Origin: Bacteroidia bacterium
Lineage (GTDB): Bacteria > Bacteroidota > Bacteroidia > B-17B0 > Aurantibacillaceae
NCBI GenBank assembly: GCA_018000995.1
Contig: JAGNIU010000011.1
Coordinates: forward strand, 41,703 to 105,702
Length of the DNA: 64,000 nt
Direction of reading: 5' to 3'
Shown here: piece by piece, positions 1 to 8,822 of the stretch
How the letters are laid out: each line of letters starts with the position of its first letter
Numbering within the stretch: position 1 is the stretch's first letter
Translations under genes and position numbers: made by a program
Notes under the pieces: model-generated
The model's database searches: none
What the model was told of the DNA's origin: nothing
Seen by the model: only the letters and a program-made list of their open reading frames with translations

Positions 1-1
1 T

Positions 2-970
2 GGTTTTTCTATTGTAGAAAACTTTAAATACTTCAATCATTATGGGATACAAATTATTACTACACGCGCTTTTTATTCGGCCTTAGTACACATTATCAAT
101 ACCACAATTATTGTGTATGGTTTTTACCGACTAAAATTATTTGGCAGAGGCAAACAACTTACCAATACACTAATTGCGTTTGCGGTTTCAGCTTCTTCGC
201 ATGGATTGTTTGATTTCTTTTTAATGAATGAATTTTTAGGAGAATACACGCAGGCGTTTTCTATTCTCATTTATTTAATAGGAATTAATTTTTGGGTGCA
301 GATGCTTAATAATGCCAATAACTTTTCCGATAATTTCAATTATGAAAAAATACATTTCTCAGGACAAATATTTTACCGCTTGTTGTTTTGGTATCTAGCT
401 ACTATGATTTTCACTATCATTTATAACATGATTGTATTTACCCCGCAAAGAGCCCTAAGTTATTTCTATCACAGTTTAGTGAGTGATGGTTTATTATTAT
501 TCATTGTTATTATACGGGCAAGCCGATTCAAAATATTTCAACAACGTTATTTTGACGTGAAGATTGAATTACCTATTTACGTTACAAAAAATAACGACGA
601 AGATTTTAAATTACTTTGGTTTATTCCTATTAAAATTCGTGGAGAAGGGGTTTTCGAATATAAACTCACTACTTTTTTAAATAAAATAATAGAGATATTT
701 CCACTTAACGAAACCAATTCCACTTTAAAAGAACCTATAAAAGTAAGGTTAAGCGAAAAAATTTTATTGAAAGATGAAGTTGTCGTTTATCAAGCGCATC
801 ACAACAATCAAACCTATTATATTAAACCAAAAACCAACGGCGAAACCGAAACCGATGACGATTTTCCTATTTCAGGGCTTTTTACTTTAAAAACAGGCAT
901 AAACCAAGAAAACACCAGCGAAATCTCCTATAAAGACCTCCATTTTCTCGAGTGGGTTTATACCAAATAA
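2..970 (+). CDS. PrsW-like integral membrane protein, 5' end missing
   Basis: The reading frame is open from the first bases of the window, so the N-terminus lies outside. A GTG at 113 falls inside a continuing hydrophobic segment and is unlikely to be the start. The visible first half has about five membrane segments with a conserved-looking RAFYSALVH stretch near the left edge and SSHGLFDFF further on. These resemble the late Arg and His motifs of the PrsW intramembrane protease family. The second half is soluble and polar, with no domain I recognise. The glutamate motifs expected earlier in PrsW are not in the window, so catalytic competence cannot be judged. The family call is an inference from motif resemblance. 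Confidence 0.6.
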   Translation, partial: GFSIVENFKYFNHYGIQIITTRAFYSALVHIINTTIIVYGFYRLKLFGRGKQLTNTLIAFAVSASSHGLFDFFLMNEFLGEYTQAFSILIYLIGINFWVQMLNNANNFSDNFNYEKIHFSGQIFYRLLFWYLATMIFTIIYNMIVFTPQRALSYFYHSLVSDGLLLFIVIIRASRFKIFQQRYFDVKIELPIYVTKNNDEDFKLLWFIPIKIRGEGVFEYKLTTFLNKIIEIFPLNETNSTLKEPIKVRLSEKILLKDEVVVYQAHHNNQTYYIKPKTNGETETDDDFPISGLFTLKTGINQENTSEISYKDLHFLEWVYTK

Positions 971-1004
971 GCTCTTTTTTCCGTAAATTAGTAAGCATAT
1001 TTTT

Positions 1005-1964
1005 TTGAAGAAGTTCGTCCTCATATTGATTGCCTTTTTGTCTTTTACATCAGTAAATGCACAAATGTATCCGTGGTTTACGCAGTACCGCAGCAATATG
1101 TATTTGTTCAATCCTGCATTCTGCGGCACTAAACGCTTTATCGATTTCAGAATGTTTTACCGTAATCAATGGACTGGTTATAAAGGCGCTCCCATAACTT
1201 ATGCTGCTTCACTTAATATGCGTTTAGCTGAAGGCAAAGTAGGTTTAGGTGGTTTTGTTTTTAATGATGAGATTGGTCCTTTTAGAACAACAAACGCTGC
1301 TCTAACTCTAGCTTACCATTTAAAATTTGATGATCTTGAATTATCGGTAGGTGTTCAGGGTATTTATATGGCACAAACTTTCAACGGTTCAAAAGTTACT
1401 TTGCATAATTCTGTTGATAGAGCAATTGATTTAGAAAGTACAGGGAATATTAAAGGTGGTGACGGAAGTGTTGGTATGGTTTTAATTAACGACCGCTTTT
1501 ATTTAGGAATTGGTGCCAATAATTTAATTGGTAAAGAAATGGTTTATTATCAAGGCGACCCCTTCTATAAAGGAAAATATAAAAACGAACCATCCTATAC
1601 AATAGGTGCAGCTTTTAATTACGCAGAAGACCCAAATTACACTTTCGAGAATTCAATAATGGCGTTATATACAAAAGGCGTTCCGTTTTATTTTGATTAC
1701 ACTTTACGTTTAAACATTCAAAAAGTATTGTTAACCGGAGTTAGTGTTCGTTTAAAAGATGCTATTGCTTTACACTTAGGTGTGACTATAAAAAATCAAT
1801 TACAAATTGCTTACAGTTACGATATTATCACATCACCATTAAGAAAGTACAATTCAGGTTCGCATGAAATCAGTTTTGTTTTCTCCTCTAATATGGGAAG
1901 AGATCAAAAGAAAAAAGGATTTAATAACAGATTCTTAAAACAGAAATTTCAGTACCTTTTATAA
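1005..1964 (+). CDS. PorP/SprF family type IX secretion-associated membrane protein
   Basis: This 319-residue protein begins with a signal peptide that ends near SVNAQ, followed by the family-typical MYPWFTQYRSNMYLFNPAFCG region. The rest alternates short polar and amphipathic stretches, as expected of an outer-membrane beta barrel. PorP/SprF proteins belong to the gliding and T9SS apparatus of Bacteroidota and are often paired with SprE, GldK or cell-surface cargo; no such partner is adjacent here. The start is TTG at 1005, because no ATG precedes the signal peptide in frame. Specialised PorP paralogues are common, so this may be cargo-specific and not the core subunit. Confidence 0.85.
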   Translation: MKKFVLILIAFLSFTSVNAQMYPWFTQYRSNMYLFNPAFCGTKRFIDFRMFYRNQWTGYKGAPITYAASLNMRLAEGKVGLGGFVFNDEIGPFRTTNAALTLAYHLKFDDLELSVGVQGIYMAQTFNGSKVTLHNSVDRAIDLESTGNIKGGDGSVGMVLINDRFYLGIGANNLIGKEMVYYQGDPFYKGKYKNEPSYTIGAAFNYAEDPNYTFENSIMALYTKGVPFYFDYTLRLNIQKVLLTGVSVRLKDAIALHLGVTIKNQLQIAYSYDIITSPLRKYNSGSHEISFVFSSNMGRDQKKKGFNNRFLKQKFQYLL

Positions 1965-2077
1965 GTACGATTAACAAGGTACGAAGTACGAGTTAAAAAA
2001 AGAACAAACAATTACTATGAAATCAACAATATTTACAATTCATTATTCGTCAATCGTCGTTCGTAAATCGTAATTCT
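1965..2077. repeat. TCGTA-rich inverted repeat
   Basis: The spacer before the nucleotidyltransferase gene holds two arms built from degenerate TACGA/TCGTA units in opposite orientation (about 1965-1994 and 2044-2076), separated by an AT-rich middle. The middle encodes an 18-codon frame from 2017 that looks meaningless. Direct reading shows the inverted arrangement. I infer a dispersed intergenic repeat because units of this kind are familiar between Bacteroidota genes. Confidence 0.5.
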
Positions 2078-3478
2078 GTGTATCCCTTTTTAAACGAAAA
2101 TATTTTTAAACTAATACGTGAATGTTCAGATGAATTGAACGTTGATGCTTACGTTATTGGTGGCTTTGTTCGTGATACCATAATGCAACGCCCCACAAAA
2201 GATATTGATGTTGTTACGATTGGTAAAGGAATTGATTTAGCGGAACGTTTACACAAAAAATTAGGAAAAGAATCTCATCTTTCTGTTTTTAAAAATTTTG
2301 GAACTGCACAAATTAAGTTTGGTGATTTAGAAATTGAATTTGTAGGCGCCCGCAAAGAATCGTACAATCGCGATTCAAGAAAACCTATTGTAGAAGACGG
2401 AACCTTAGAAGATGACCAAAACCGCCGCGATTTTACAATTAATGCTTTAGCTATTGGTGTTTCTAAAAATAATTACGGGAAACTATTAGACCCCTTTGGT
2501 GGCTTAGCCGATATCGAGAAAAAAATATTACGCACACCTTTAGAACCGGGTATCACCTATAGCGATGATCCTTTACGTATGATGCGAGCTATTCGTTTCT
2601 CTACTCAATTAGGTTTTGAAATTGAAAGAGAATCCTATGAAGCTATCATAGAAAATAAAAAACGTTTAGATATTGTTTCGCGTGAACGCATTACCGACGA
2701 ACTCAATAAAATTATTCTTGCAAAAAAACCATCTCAGGGTTTTAAATTATTATTTAATACAGGTTTATTGCATTTGTTTTTTCCGGAGATGGTGAAGTTA
2801 CAAGGTGTTGATACTGTTAACGGACAATCTCACAAAGATAATTTTTACCATACTTTAGAAGTACTAGACAACGTGGCATCTAAAAGCGATAACCTTTGGT
2901 TACGTTGGGCTGCCATTTTACACGATATAGCAAAACCAGCCACAAAACGTTTTGAAGAAAACCACGGCTTTACATTTCATGGTCACGAAGACAAAGGTGC
3001 GCGCATGGTACCAAAAATTTTCGCGAACTTAAAATTACCCTTGAATGAAAAAATGAAATACGTACAAAAACTTGTACTACTTCATTTACGTCCAATTGTA
3101 TTAGCAAAAACAGAAATTACAGATAGTGCTGTTCGTAGAGTGTTATTTGAAGCAGGAGAAGACGTAGAAGATTTAATGGCATTATGCGAAGCTGATATCA
3201 CCACTAAAAACCCAAACAAAGTAAAACGTTACTTAGCGAATTTTGAGCTGGTGAGAAAAAAGATGGTGGAGTTAGAGGAGAAAGACAAACTTCGTAACTG
3301 GCAACCTCCTATTGATGGCGAAGAGATTATGAAATTATTTAACCTCACACCGGGAAGAGAAATTGGTATTTTAAAAAACGCCTTAAAGGACGCGATTCTC
3401 GACGGTGAAGTAGCAAATGATTATGCAGAGGCAAAAGTGTTTCTCGAAAACAAATTCAAAACCTTAAGTAAAAAGTAA
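2078..3478 (+). CDS. CCA-adding-type tRNA nucleotidyltransferase with HD domain
   Basis: A class II poly(A) polymerase/tRNA nucleotidyltransferase of 466 residues. The head domain has GGFVRD at 28-33 and the metal-binding pair D42/D44 in KDIDVV. The RNA-binding region follows, and then an HD phosphohydrolase domain with H282/D283 and a downstream HGHEDKGA motif. The likely job is repair or addition of the 3' CCA of tRNA, with a 2',3'-phosphodiesterase activity from the HD part. The start is GTG at 2078. Its TAA stop overlaps the ATG of the next gene (TAATG), so the two are probably translationally coupled. CCA-adding versus A-adding specificity cannot be told from this reading. Confidence 0.9.
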   Translation: MYPFLNENIFKLIRECSDELNVDAYVIGGFVRDTIMQRPTKDIDVVTIGKGIDLAERLHKKLGKESHLSVFKNFGTAQIKFGDLEIEFVGARKESYNRDSRKPIVEDGTLEDDQNRRDFTINALAIGVSKNNYGKLLDPFGGLADIEKKILRTPLEPGITYSDDPLRMMRAIRFSTQLGFEIERESYEAIIENKKRLDIVSRERITDELNKIILAKKPSQGFKLLFNTGLLHLFFPEMVKLQGVDTVNGQSHKDNFYHTLEVLDNVASKSDNLWLRWAAILHDIAKPATKRFEENHGFTFHGHEDKGARMVPKIFANLKLPLNEKMKYVQKLVLLHLRPIVLAKTEITDSAVRRVLFEAGEDVEDLMALCEADITTKNPNKVKRYLANFELVRKKMVELEEKDKLRNWQPPIDGEEIMKLFNLTPGREIGILKNALKDAILDGEVANDYAEAKVFLENKFKTLSKK

Positions 3479-4428
3479 TGGAGTTTAATTTAAACTATAC
3501 ACCTACTCCATCACCGGTAAAAATCACACACGCCGATAAAGTTTTATTGATTGGCTCTTGCTTTGCTGAAAATATTGGTGAGAAATTAATTCAATCCAAG
3601 TTTAATTGCCTAGTTAATCCAAATGGAATTCTTTTCAATCCAATCAGTATTTCAAAAGCCATCACCTCATATATTAAAAACGAATCCAACCCGAAACCCG
3701 AAATAAATAATAACCTCTATTTCTCCTTCGAACATCACGGCAGTTTTTCTTCATCAACAAAAGATGAATTAGCAGATAAAATTAAAAACGCAACGCAATT
3801 CGCACACACACAATTAAAAGAAGCTAAATTCTTAATCATTACTTTCGGGAGCGCTTTTGCATACCGACATATTGCTTCCAATAAAATCGTTGCCAATTGT
3901 CACAAATTACCACAACAAGAATTCAAGAAAGAACTTTTATCAGTTGAAAAAATAGTTTCGGATTACAAATTACTATTTGAAGAACTAAAGAAATTCAATC
4001 CACAACTCAACATCATCCTCACAGTTTCACCGGTAAAATATTTACGCGACGGTATTATTGAGAACAATCTTAGTAAATCAATTCTAATTCAAAGTGTACA
4101 CCTGCTGACTAAGAACTATTTTCCTGCTTACGAATTAGTGAATGACGACCTACGTGACTACCGTTTTTACAAAGAAGACATGGCTCACCCGAACGAACAA
4201 GCCATTAATTATGTTTGGGAAAAGTTCTCTGATGTTTATTTTTCTGCAGAAACCAATTCTCTCATCAAAAACATAAAAGAAATAACACAAGCTGCACAAC
4301 ATCGTCCGATAAATGAAAACACTGAGCAGCACCAAAAATTTAAGCAAACCTATTTGAATAAATGCGCGGAACTAGAGAAAAAACATCCGCATTTAAATTT
4401 CAGTCACGAAAAACAAATTTATTCTTAA
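3478..4428 (+). CDS. GSCFA-family SGNH-like hydrolase
   Basis: The 316-residue protein carries the family name motif GSCFAENIG at 26-34, with S27 as the probable nucleophile. A DMAHPNEQA motif near the end has D234 and H237, matching the Asp-x-x-His block of SGNH/GDSL hydrolases. There is no signal peptide, so it should be cytosolic. The substrate is unknown; an acyl ester is a reasonable inference. Its ATG overlaps the stop of the nucleotidyltransferase gene, and the next gene starts directly after its own stop, so the three form a tight operon without an obvious common pathway. Confidence 0.85.
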   Translation: MEFNLNYTPTPSPVKITHADKVLLIGSCFAENIGEKLIQSKFNCLVNPNGILFNPISISKAITSYIKNESNPKPEINNNLYFSFEHHGSFSSSTKDELADKIKNATQFAHTQLKEAKFLIITFGSAFAYRHIASNKIVANCHKLPQQEFKKELLSVEKIVSDYKLLFEELKKFNPQLNIILTVSPVKYLRDGIIENNLSKSILIQSVHLLTKNYFPAYELVNDDLRDYRFYKEDMAHPNEQAINYVWEKFSDVYFSAETNSLIKNIKEITQAAQHRPINENTEQHQKFKQTYLNKCAELEKKHPHLNFSHEKQIYS

Positions 4429-5094
4429 ATGAAACAATATCCGTTTATTCCCTACTCAAAAATAACTTACTCACCTGAGGAAATGTTGTTGCGCAGTAAA
4501 GATCATTTTGAATATTATGATAAGCGTCGTACCGTTCGGGAATTTTCTGATAAACCGATTTCTGACGAAGTGCTAGAGCATATTATTTTAAGTGCCTCCA
4601 CCGCTCCATCAGGCGCGCACAAACAACCCTGGACATTTTGTGTTGTAACCAATCCTGAAATAAAAAAGCAAATCCGTGAAGCTGCGGAGAAAGAAGAGTT
4701 TGATAGTTATAACGGACGTATGACCGACGAGTGGCTTATAGATTTAGCGCCACTTGGAACGGATTGGAAAAAACCTTTTTTAGAAACTGCACCTGCTCTT
4801 ATTGTCATTTTCAAACGATCGTACGAATTTGTAAATGATAAAAAGAAAAATAATTATTACGTAAGTGAATCTGTTGGCATTGCTTGCGGTTATTTACTCG
4901 AAGCCATTCATTACTGCGGATTAGTAGCATTAACGCACACGCCTAGTCCAATGAATTTTTTAAGTAAAGTATTAAACCGTCCCGAAAATGAAAAGCCTTA
5001 TTTGTTAGTACCTGTTGGTTATCCGCTGGAAACTACAATGGTGCCTGATATTAAACGAAAACCGCTAGAAGACATAGCAGTGTGGTACAAATAA
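4429..5094 (+). CDS. Nitroreductase-fold flavoprotein of the iodotyrosine deiodinase type
   Basis: A 221-residue FMN enzyme with RRTVREFSDKP at 33-43 and TAPSGAHKQPW near 59-68, both typical FMN-binding segments of nitroreductases. The segment from 86 to 118 is not generic: E90, Y94 and K115 (within EEFDSY and DWKKPF) line up with the active-site lid Glu, Tyr and Lys that bind the substrate zwitterion in iodotyrosine deiodinases. THTPSPMNFL at 170-179 also matches that subgroup. The family catalyses reductive dehalogenation of halotyrosines; the bacterial role is unclear. The ATG follows the GSCFA stop with no gap. A generic nitroreductase role cannot be excluded. Confidence 0.85.
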   Translation: MKQYPFIPYSKITYSPEEMLLRSKDHFEYYDKRRTVREFSDKPISDEVLEHIILSASTAPSGAHKQPWTFCVVTNPEIKKQIREAAEKEEFDSYNGRMTDEWLIDLAPLGTDWKKPFLETAPALIVIFKRSYEFVNDKKKNNYYVSESVGIACGYLLEAIHYCGLVALTHTPSPMNFLSKVLNRPENEKPYLLVPVGYPLETTMVPDIKRKPLEDIAVWYK

Positions 5095-5157
5095 ATATCT
5101 CAATAATTAACCTTACCTTCAACATTAAACAAATAAACATTAAACCTCAAACATACC

Positions 5158-6405
5158 TTGACTTTCGACGACTTTAAATTTGATGCTTCCTTAATGGAAG
5201 GCCTCTACAGCATGGGTTACAAACAACCCACCCCAATACAAGAACAAGCTATTCCTGTTATTCAAGATAATAAAGATTTAATTGCCTGCGCACAAACCGG
5301 TACCGGAAAAACAGCAGCGTATTTACTTCCTATTATCGACCATATTTTAAAAGCAGAAAAACGCCACTTAAATACTTTAATCATAGCCCCTACCCGCGAA
5401 TTGGTTTTACAAATCGATCAGCAAATTGATGGCATGGGTTATTTTTGTGCTGTTGGTTCTATTGCTGTTTATGGTGGGAATGATGGTATAACCTTCGAGA
5501 AACAACGTCAAGCCTTAAAAGAAGGCGTTGATATTGTTTGCGCTACACCGGGACGATTAATCTCTTTATTGCAAATGGGACAAGTTAACTTCGACCATTT
5601 ACAACATTTGGTATTAGATGAAGCAGATCGTATGTTAGACATGGGTTTCTTTGATGATATCAGAACTATAATTAATTATTTACCGAAGAAACGTCAAACG
5701 ATTTTATTTTCTGCAACCATGCCACCGAAAATTCGTCAGCTGGCCGGTGCTATTTTAAATAATCCGGAGACTATCAATATTGCCATTAGTAAACCGGCTG
5801 CAGGAATTGTGCAGCAAGCTTATGTTGTTTACGACGGACAGAAAGAAGAAATTTTAAAAGAGATTTTAAAAAATCCTGATTATTCTTCTGTAATTATTTT
5901 CTCTAGTACAAAAGACAATGTGAAGTTGTTGGAGAAGAGTATTAAAAAAATGGAGCCTTCTTTAAAAGCATTCCATTCCGATTTAGAACAATCCGAACGC
6001 GAAGAAATTATGCGTGATTTTAAAAACCGTAAACTCCGCATTTTAATTGGAACAGATATTTTATCTCGTGGTATTGATGTGGACGGAATTAGCTTAGTTG
6101 TAAACTACGATGCGCCTCCCGATCCGGAAGATTATATTCACCGTATTGGAAGAACAGCCCGTGCTTCTAAAGCAGGAGTTGCAATAACATTCGTGAATCA
6201 GCGTGACCAAATGAAATTTTTTAATATTGAAGCGTTAATGGGAACTGAAGTAACTAAAATGCCAATACCTGAAGCACTAGGCGCAGGACCTGAATACAAT
6301 CCCGAAGCCAACAAAAACCAAGATAGAAAAAAATCTTTCGGCGGTAAAGGCGGAGGAAAAGGCAAATCCAATTTCAAACCAAGAAATAATTTCAATAAGA
6401 AATAG
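5158..6405 (+). CDS. DEAD-box ATP-dependent RNA helicase, RhlE-like
   Basis: The 415-residue protein has the full helicase set: Q motif around 21-28, AQTGTGKT at 45-52, PTREL, DEAD at 154-157, SAT, and HRIGR at 328-332. A short basic glycine-, asparagine- and lysine-rich tail from about 380 is typical of RhlE-type enzymes that act on rRNA or mRNA. It starts with TTG at 5158; the N-terminal TFDDF segment fits the family start and no upstream ATG is in frame. The 60 bases before it contain a tract of ACATTAAAC-like units. A second helicase of the same length lies at 38616-39863. Confidence 0.93.
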   Translation: MTFDDFKFDASLMEGLYSMGYKQPTPIQEQAIPVIQDNKDLIACAQTGTGKTAAYLLPIIDHILKAEKRHLNTLIIAPTRELVLQIDQQIDGMGYFCAVGSIAVYGGNDGITFEKQRQALKEGVDIVCATPGRLISLLQMGQVNFDHLQHLVLDEADRMLDMGFFDDIRTIINYLPKKRQTILFSATMPPKIRQLAGAILNNPETINIAISKPAAGIVQQAYVVYDGQKEEILKEILKNPDYSSVIIFSSTKDNVKLLEKSIKKMEPSLKAFHSDLEQSEREEIMRDFKNRKLRILIGTDILSRGIDVDGISLVVNYDAPPDPEDYIHRIGRTARASKAGVAITFVNQRDQMKFFNIEALMGTEVTKMPIPEALGAGPEYNPEANKNQDRKKSFGGKGGGKGKSNFKPRNNFNKK

Positions 6406-6444
6406 ATTCCACTAAGGGGAAAAATTCATTTTAGAAACGCGAAC

Positions 6445-6603
6445 TTTCTCCCCCTTTTTCAAGGGGGAGTACGGCTTTAGCCGGGAGGGGGTTCGTTGAA
6501 GAAGCCATCCGTTTTCAAGACAGATTTCACGTAAACCCCTCCGTCTACCGCTCACGTTAATCTCGCTGCGGTAGCCACCTCCCCTTAAAAAAGGGGAGGA
6601 AAA
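6445..6603. repeat. Intergenic GC-rich palindromic repeat element
   Basis: An island of about 160 bp, much richer in G and C than its surroundings. It starts with a CTCCCCC...GGGGGAG hairpin at 6448-6469 and ends with a CCTCCCC...GGGGAGG hairpin near 6578-6599. The two ends are imperfect inverted copies of each other, and both inner flanks carry a run of C or G with a CCGTCTACCGC / GGCTTTAGCC type stem. No reading frame fits it. It resembles dispersed non-coding elements of other Bacteroidota. It may also end transcription from the helicase gene. Confidence 0.7.
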
Positions 6604-6644
6604 TTTAGCGTGTTTTTTAAAATATTAATTCCTACTTTCATCCT

Positions 6645-8765
6645 ATGAAAAAACTCATCCTAGTCCCATTCTTAATTTCATTCACCATGAACGCACAATT
6701 TAAAACAGCAAAACCACCTGTTGCCGAAAAGAAAGAACATATCCGTGATATACACGGCGATAAAGTAAACGACAATTATTATTGGATGTACGATTACTTC
6801 GGAAAAGGTCCGGATAGCACTAAAGCTGTTGACTATTTAAAAGCAGAGAATGCTTATTTGGAAGAAGTAATGAGTCCCACTAAAAAATTACAGGAAGATC
6901 TTTTTACGGAAATGAAAGCACGCATCAAAGAAAAAGATGAAAGTGTTCCTGTTTTTCAAAATGGATATTATTATTATTCACGTACCGAAGACGGAAAGCA
7001 ATATTTTAAATACTGCCGTAAAAAGGGAACCCTCGATGCAAAAGAAGAAATTCTATTGGATGTAGATAAAATGGCTGAAGGTCATGCTTATTATTCCGCA
7101 ACAGGATTTAACATAAGCGAGGATAATAAATTAATGGCTTTTGGTGTGGATGAAGTGAGTCGTCGCCAATACAGCATTTATGTAAAGAATTTAGAGACGG
7201 GAGAAATACTAAAAGATGTAGTTAAAAACACAACCGGTGGAGCAACTTGGGCGAATGATAATAAAACATTTTTCTATACCTCAAAAAACGAAGTAACCTT
7301 ATTAACAGAAAAAATTAAACGTCATGTTTTAGGCACAGATGCTTCGGCGGATGTATTGGTGTATGACGAAAAAGATAATACCAATTACATTGGCGTTTTT
7401 AAAAGTAAAAACAATAAATTCATTTTCATTCACTCGGGTGCTACTATGAGTAATGAATTACGGATGATTGATGCTTCAAAACCAACAGATGAATTTAAAG
7501 TGTTTCAACCCCGCATGAAAGATGTTTTATATTATGTAAACACTTTAGCGGATAAATTTTTAATCCGTACCAATAAAGATGCTTTGAATTTCAAATTAAT
7601 GGAATGTCCGTTAGATAAAACCGCCGAAAGTAATTGGAAAGAAGTTATTCCTCACAATAAAACAGTTTTGTTGGAAGGCGTATCAGAGTTTAAAGATTTT
7701 GTAGTGATTGAAGAACGCCGCGATGGATTGGTGAAAATGCGCGTCATGAATTTGAAAAACAAAAACGAATATTATATTGATTTTGGCGAGCCGACTTACG
7801 ATGCTTTTACCGCCGGCAATCCTGAATACAACAGCACTACTCTACGCTATGGTTTTAGCTCGATGGTAACACCTTCCTCAACTTTTGATTATAATTTAAT
7901 CACGAAAGAAAAAAAGCTGTTGAAGCAAACTGAAATTCTTGGTGGTTACAATGCGGCAGATTATGTGACTGAACGTTTATTTGCAACAGCAGGCGATGGA
8001 ACAAGAATTCCCATCTCAATAGTTTATAAAAAAGGATTTAAGAAAGACGGCAAAGCGCCTTTATTATTATACGCTTACGGAAGTTATGGCGCCAGCATGG
8101 ATGCCACTTTTAGCAGCGCACGTTTAACGTTATTGAACCGTGGTTTTGCCTATGCCATTGCGCATATACGTGGTGGACAAGAAATGGGACGCCAATGGTA
8201 TGAAGACGGTAAGATGATGAAAAAGAAAAACACCTTCACCGATTTTATTGATTGCGGAAAGTTTTTGATAAATGAAAAGTTTACCAGCAAAGAACATTTA
8301 TTTGCTGAAGGCGGAAGTGCCGGTGGTTTATTAATGGGCGCTATTACCAATATGGCTCCTGATATGTGGCGTGGTGTTTTAGCGCATGTTCCTTTTGTAG
8401 ATGTTATTAATACAATGTTAGACGAAAGCATTCCTTTAACAACAAATGAATTTGACGAATGGGGAAATCCTAAAAACAAAGACGCTTATAATTATATGAA
8501 GAGTTATTCTCCTTACGAAAACATCGAGAAAAAGAATTACCCAAATATTTTAGTGACAACAGGTTTACACGATAGTCAGGTACAATATTTTGAACCGGCC
8601 AAATGGGTAGCGAAATTGCGCGATATGAAAACAGATAACAACGTTTTACTATTACACACCAATATGAAATTTGGTCATGGCGGCGCCAGCGGACGTTTTG
8701 ATTATTTAAAAGACGTAGCTTTAAATTATGCTTTTATGTTTAGTTTGGAGGGGATTACTAAATAA
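6645..8765 (+). CDS. Secreted prolyl oligopeptidase family protein (S9A)
   Basis: A 706-residue serine peptidase. A short signal peptide (to about residue 17, ending MNAQ) exports it. Residues about 20-430 form the seven-bladed propeller that limits substrates to small peptides, and the alpha/beta hydrolase domain follows. The catalytic triad can be read as S558 in EGGSAGGL, D643 in TGLHDSQV and H678 in KFGHGG. It should cleave after proline in short peptides in the periplasm or outside the cell. The length is normal for prolyl endopeptidases. It stands alone between the repeat element and an acyltransferase gene. Specificity between S9A subtypes (PEP versus oligopeptidase B) is inferred only. 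Confidence 0.92.
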   Translation: MKKLILVPFLISFTMNAQFKTAKPPVAEKKEHIRDIHGDKVNDNYYWMYDYFGKGPDSTKAVDYLKAENAYLEEVMSPTKKLQEDLFTEMKARIKEKDESVPVFQNGYYYYSRTEDGKQYFKYCRKKGTLDAKEEILLDVDKMAEGHAYYSATGFNISEDNKLMAFGVDEVSRRQYSIYVKNLETGEILKDVVKNTTGGATWANDNKTFFYTSKNEVTLLTEKIKRHVLGTDASADVLVYDEKDNTNYIGVFKSKNNKFIFIHSGATMSNELRMIDASKPTDEFKVFQPRMKDVLYYVNTLADKFLIRTNKDALNFKLMECPLDKTAESNWKEVIPHNKTVLLEGVSEFKDFVVIEERRDGLVKMRVMNLKNKNEYYIDFGEPTYDAFTAGNPEYNSTTLRYGFSSMVTPSSTFDYNLITKEKKLLKQTEILGGYNAADYVTERLFATAGDGTRIPISIVYKKGFKKDGKAPLLLYAYGSYGASMDATFSSARLTLLNRGFAYAIAHIRGGQEMGRQWYEDGKMMKKKNTFTDFIDCGKFLINEKFTSKEHLFAEGGSAGGLLMGAITNMAPDMWRGVLAHVPFVDVINTMLDESIPLTTNEFDEWGNPKNKDAYNYMKSYSPYENIEKKNYPNILVTTGLHDSQVQYFEPAKWVAKLRDMKTDNNVLLLHTNMKFGHGGASGRFDYLKDVALNYAFMFSLEGITK

Positions 8766-8822
8766 TTTTTGCAAATAAAATACGCCGATAGTACCCCTAT
8801 AAGCTAGTTATAGCCAATTATA

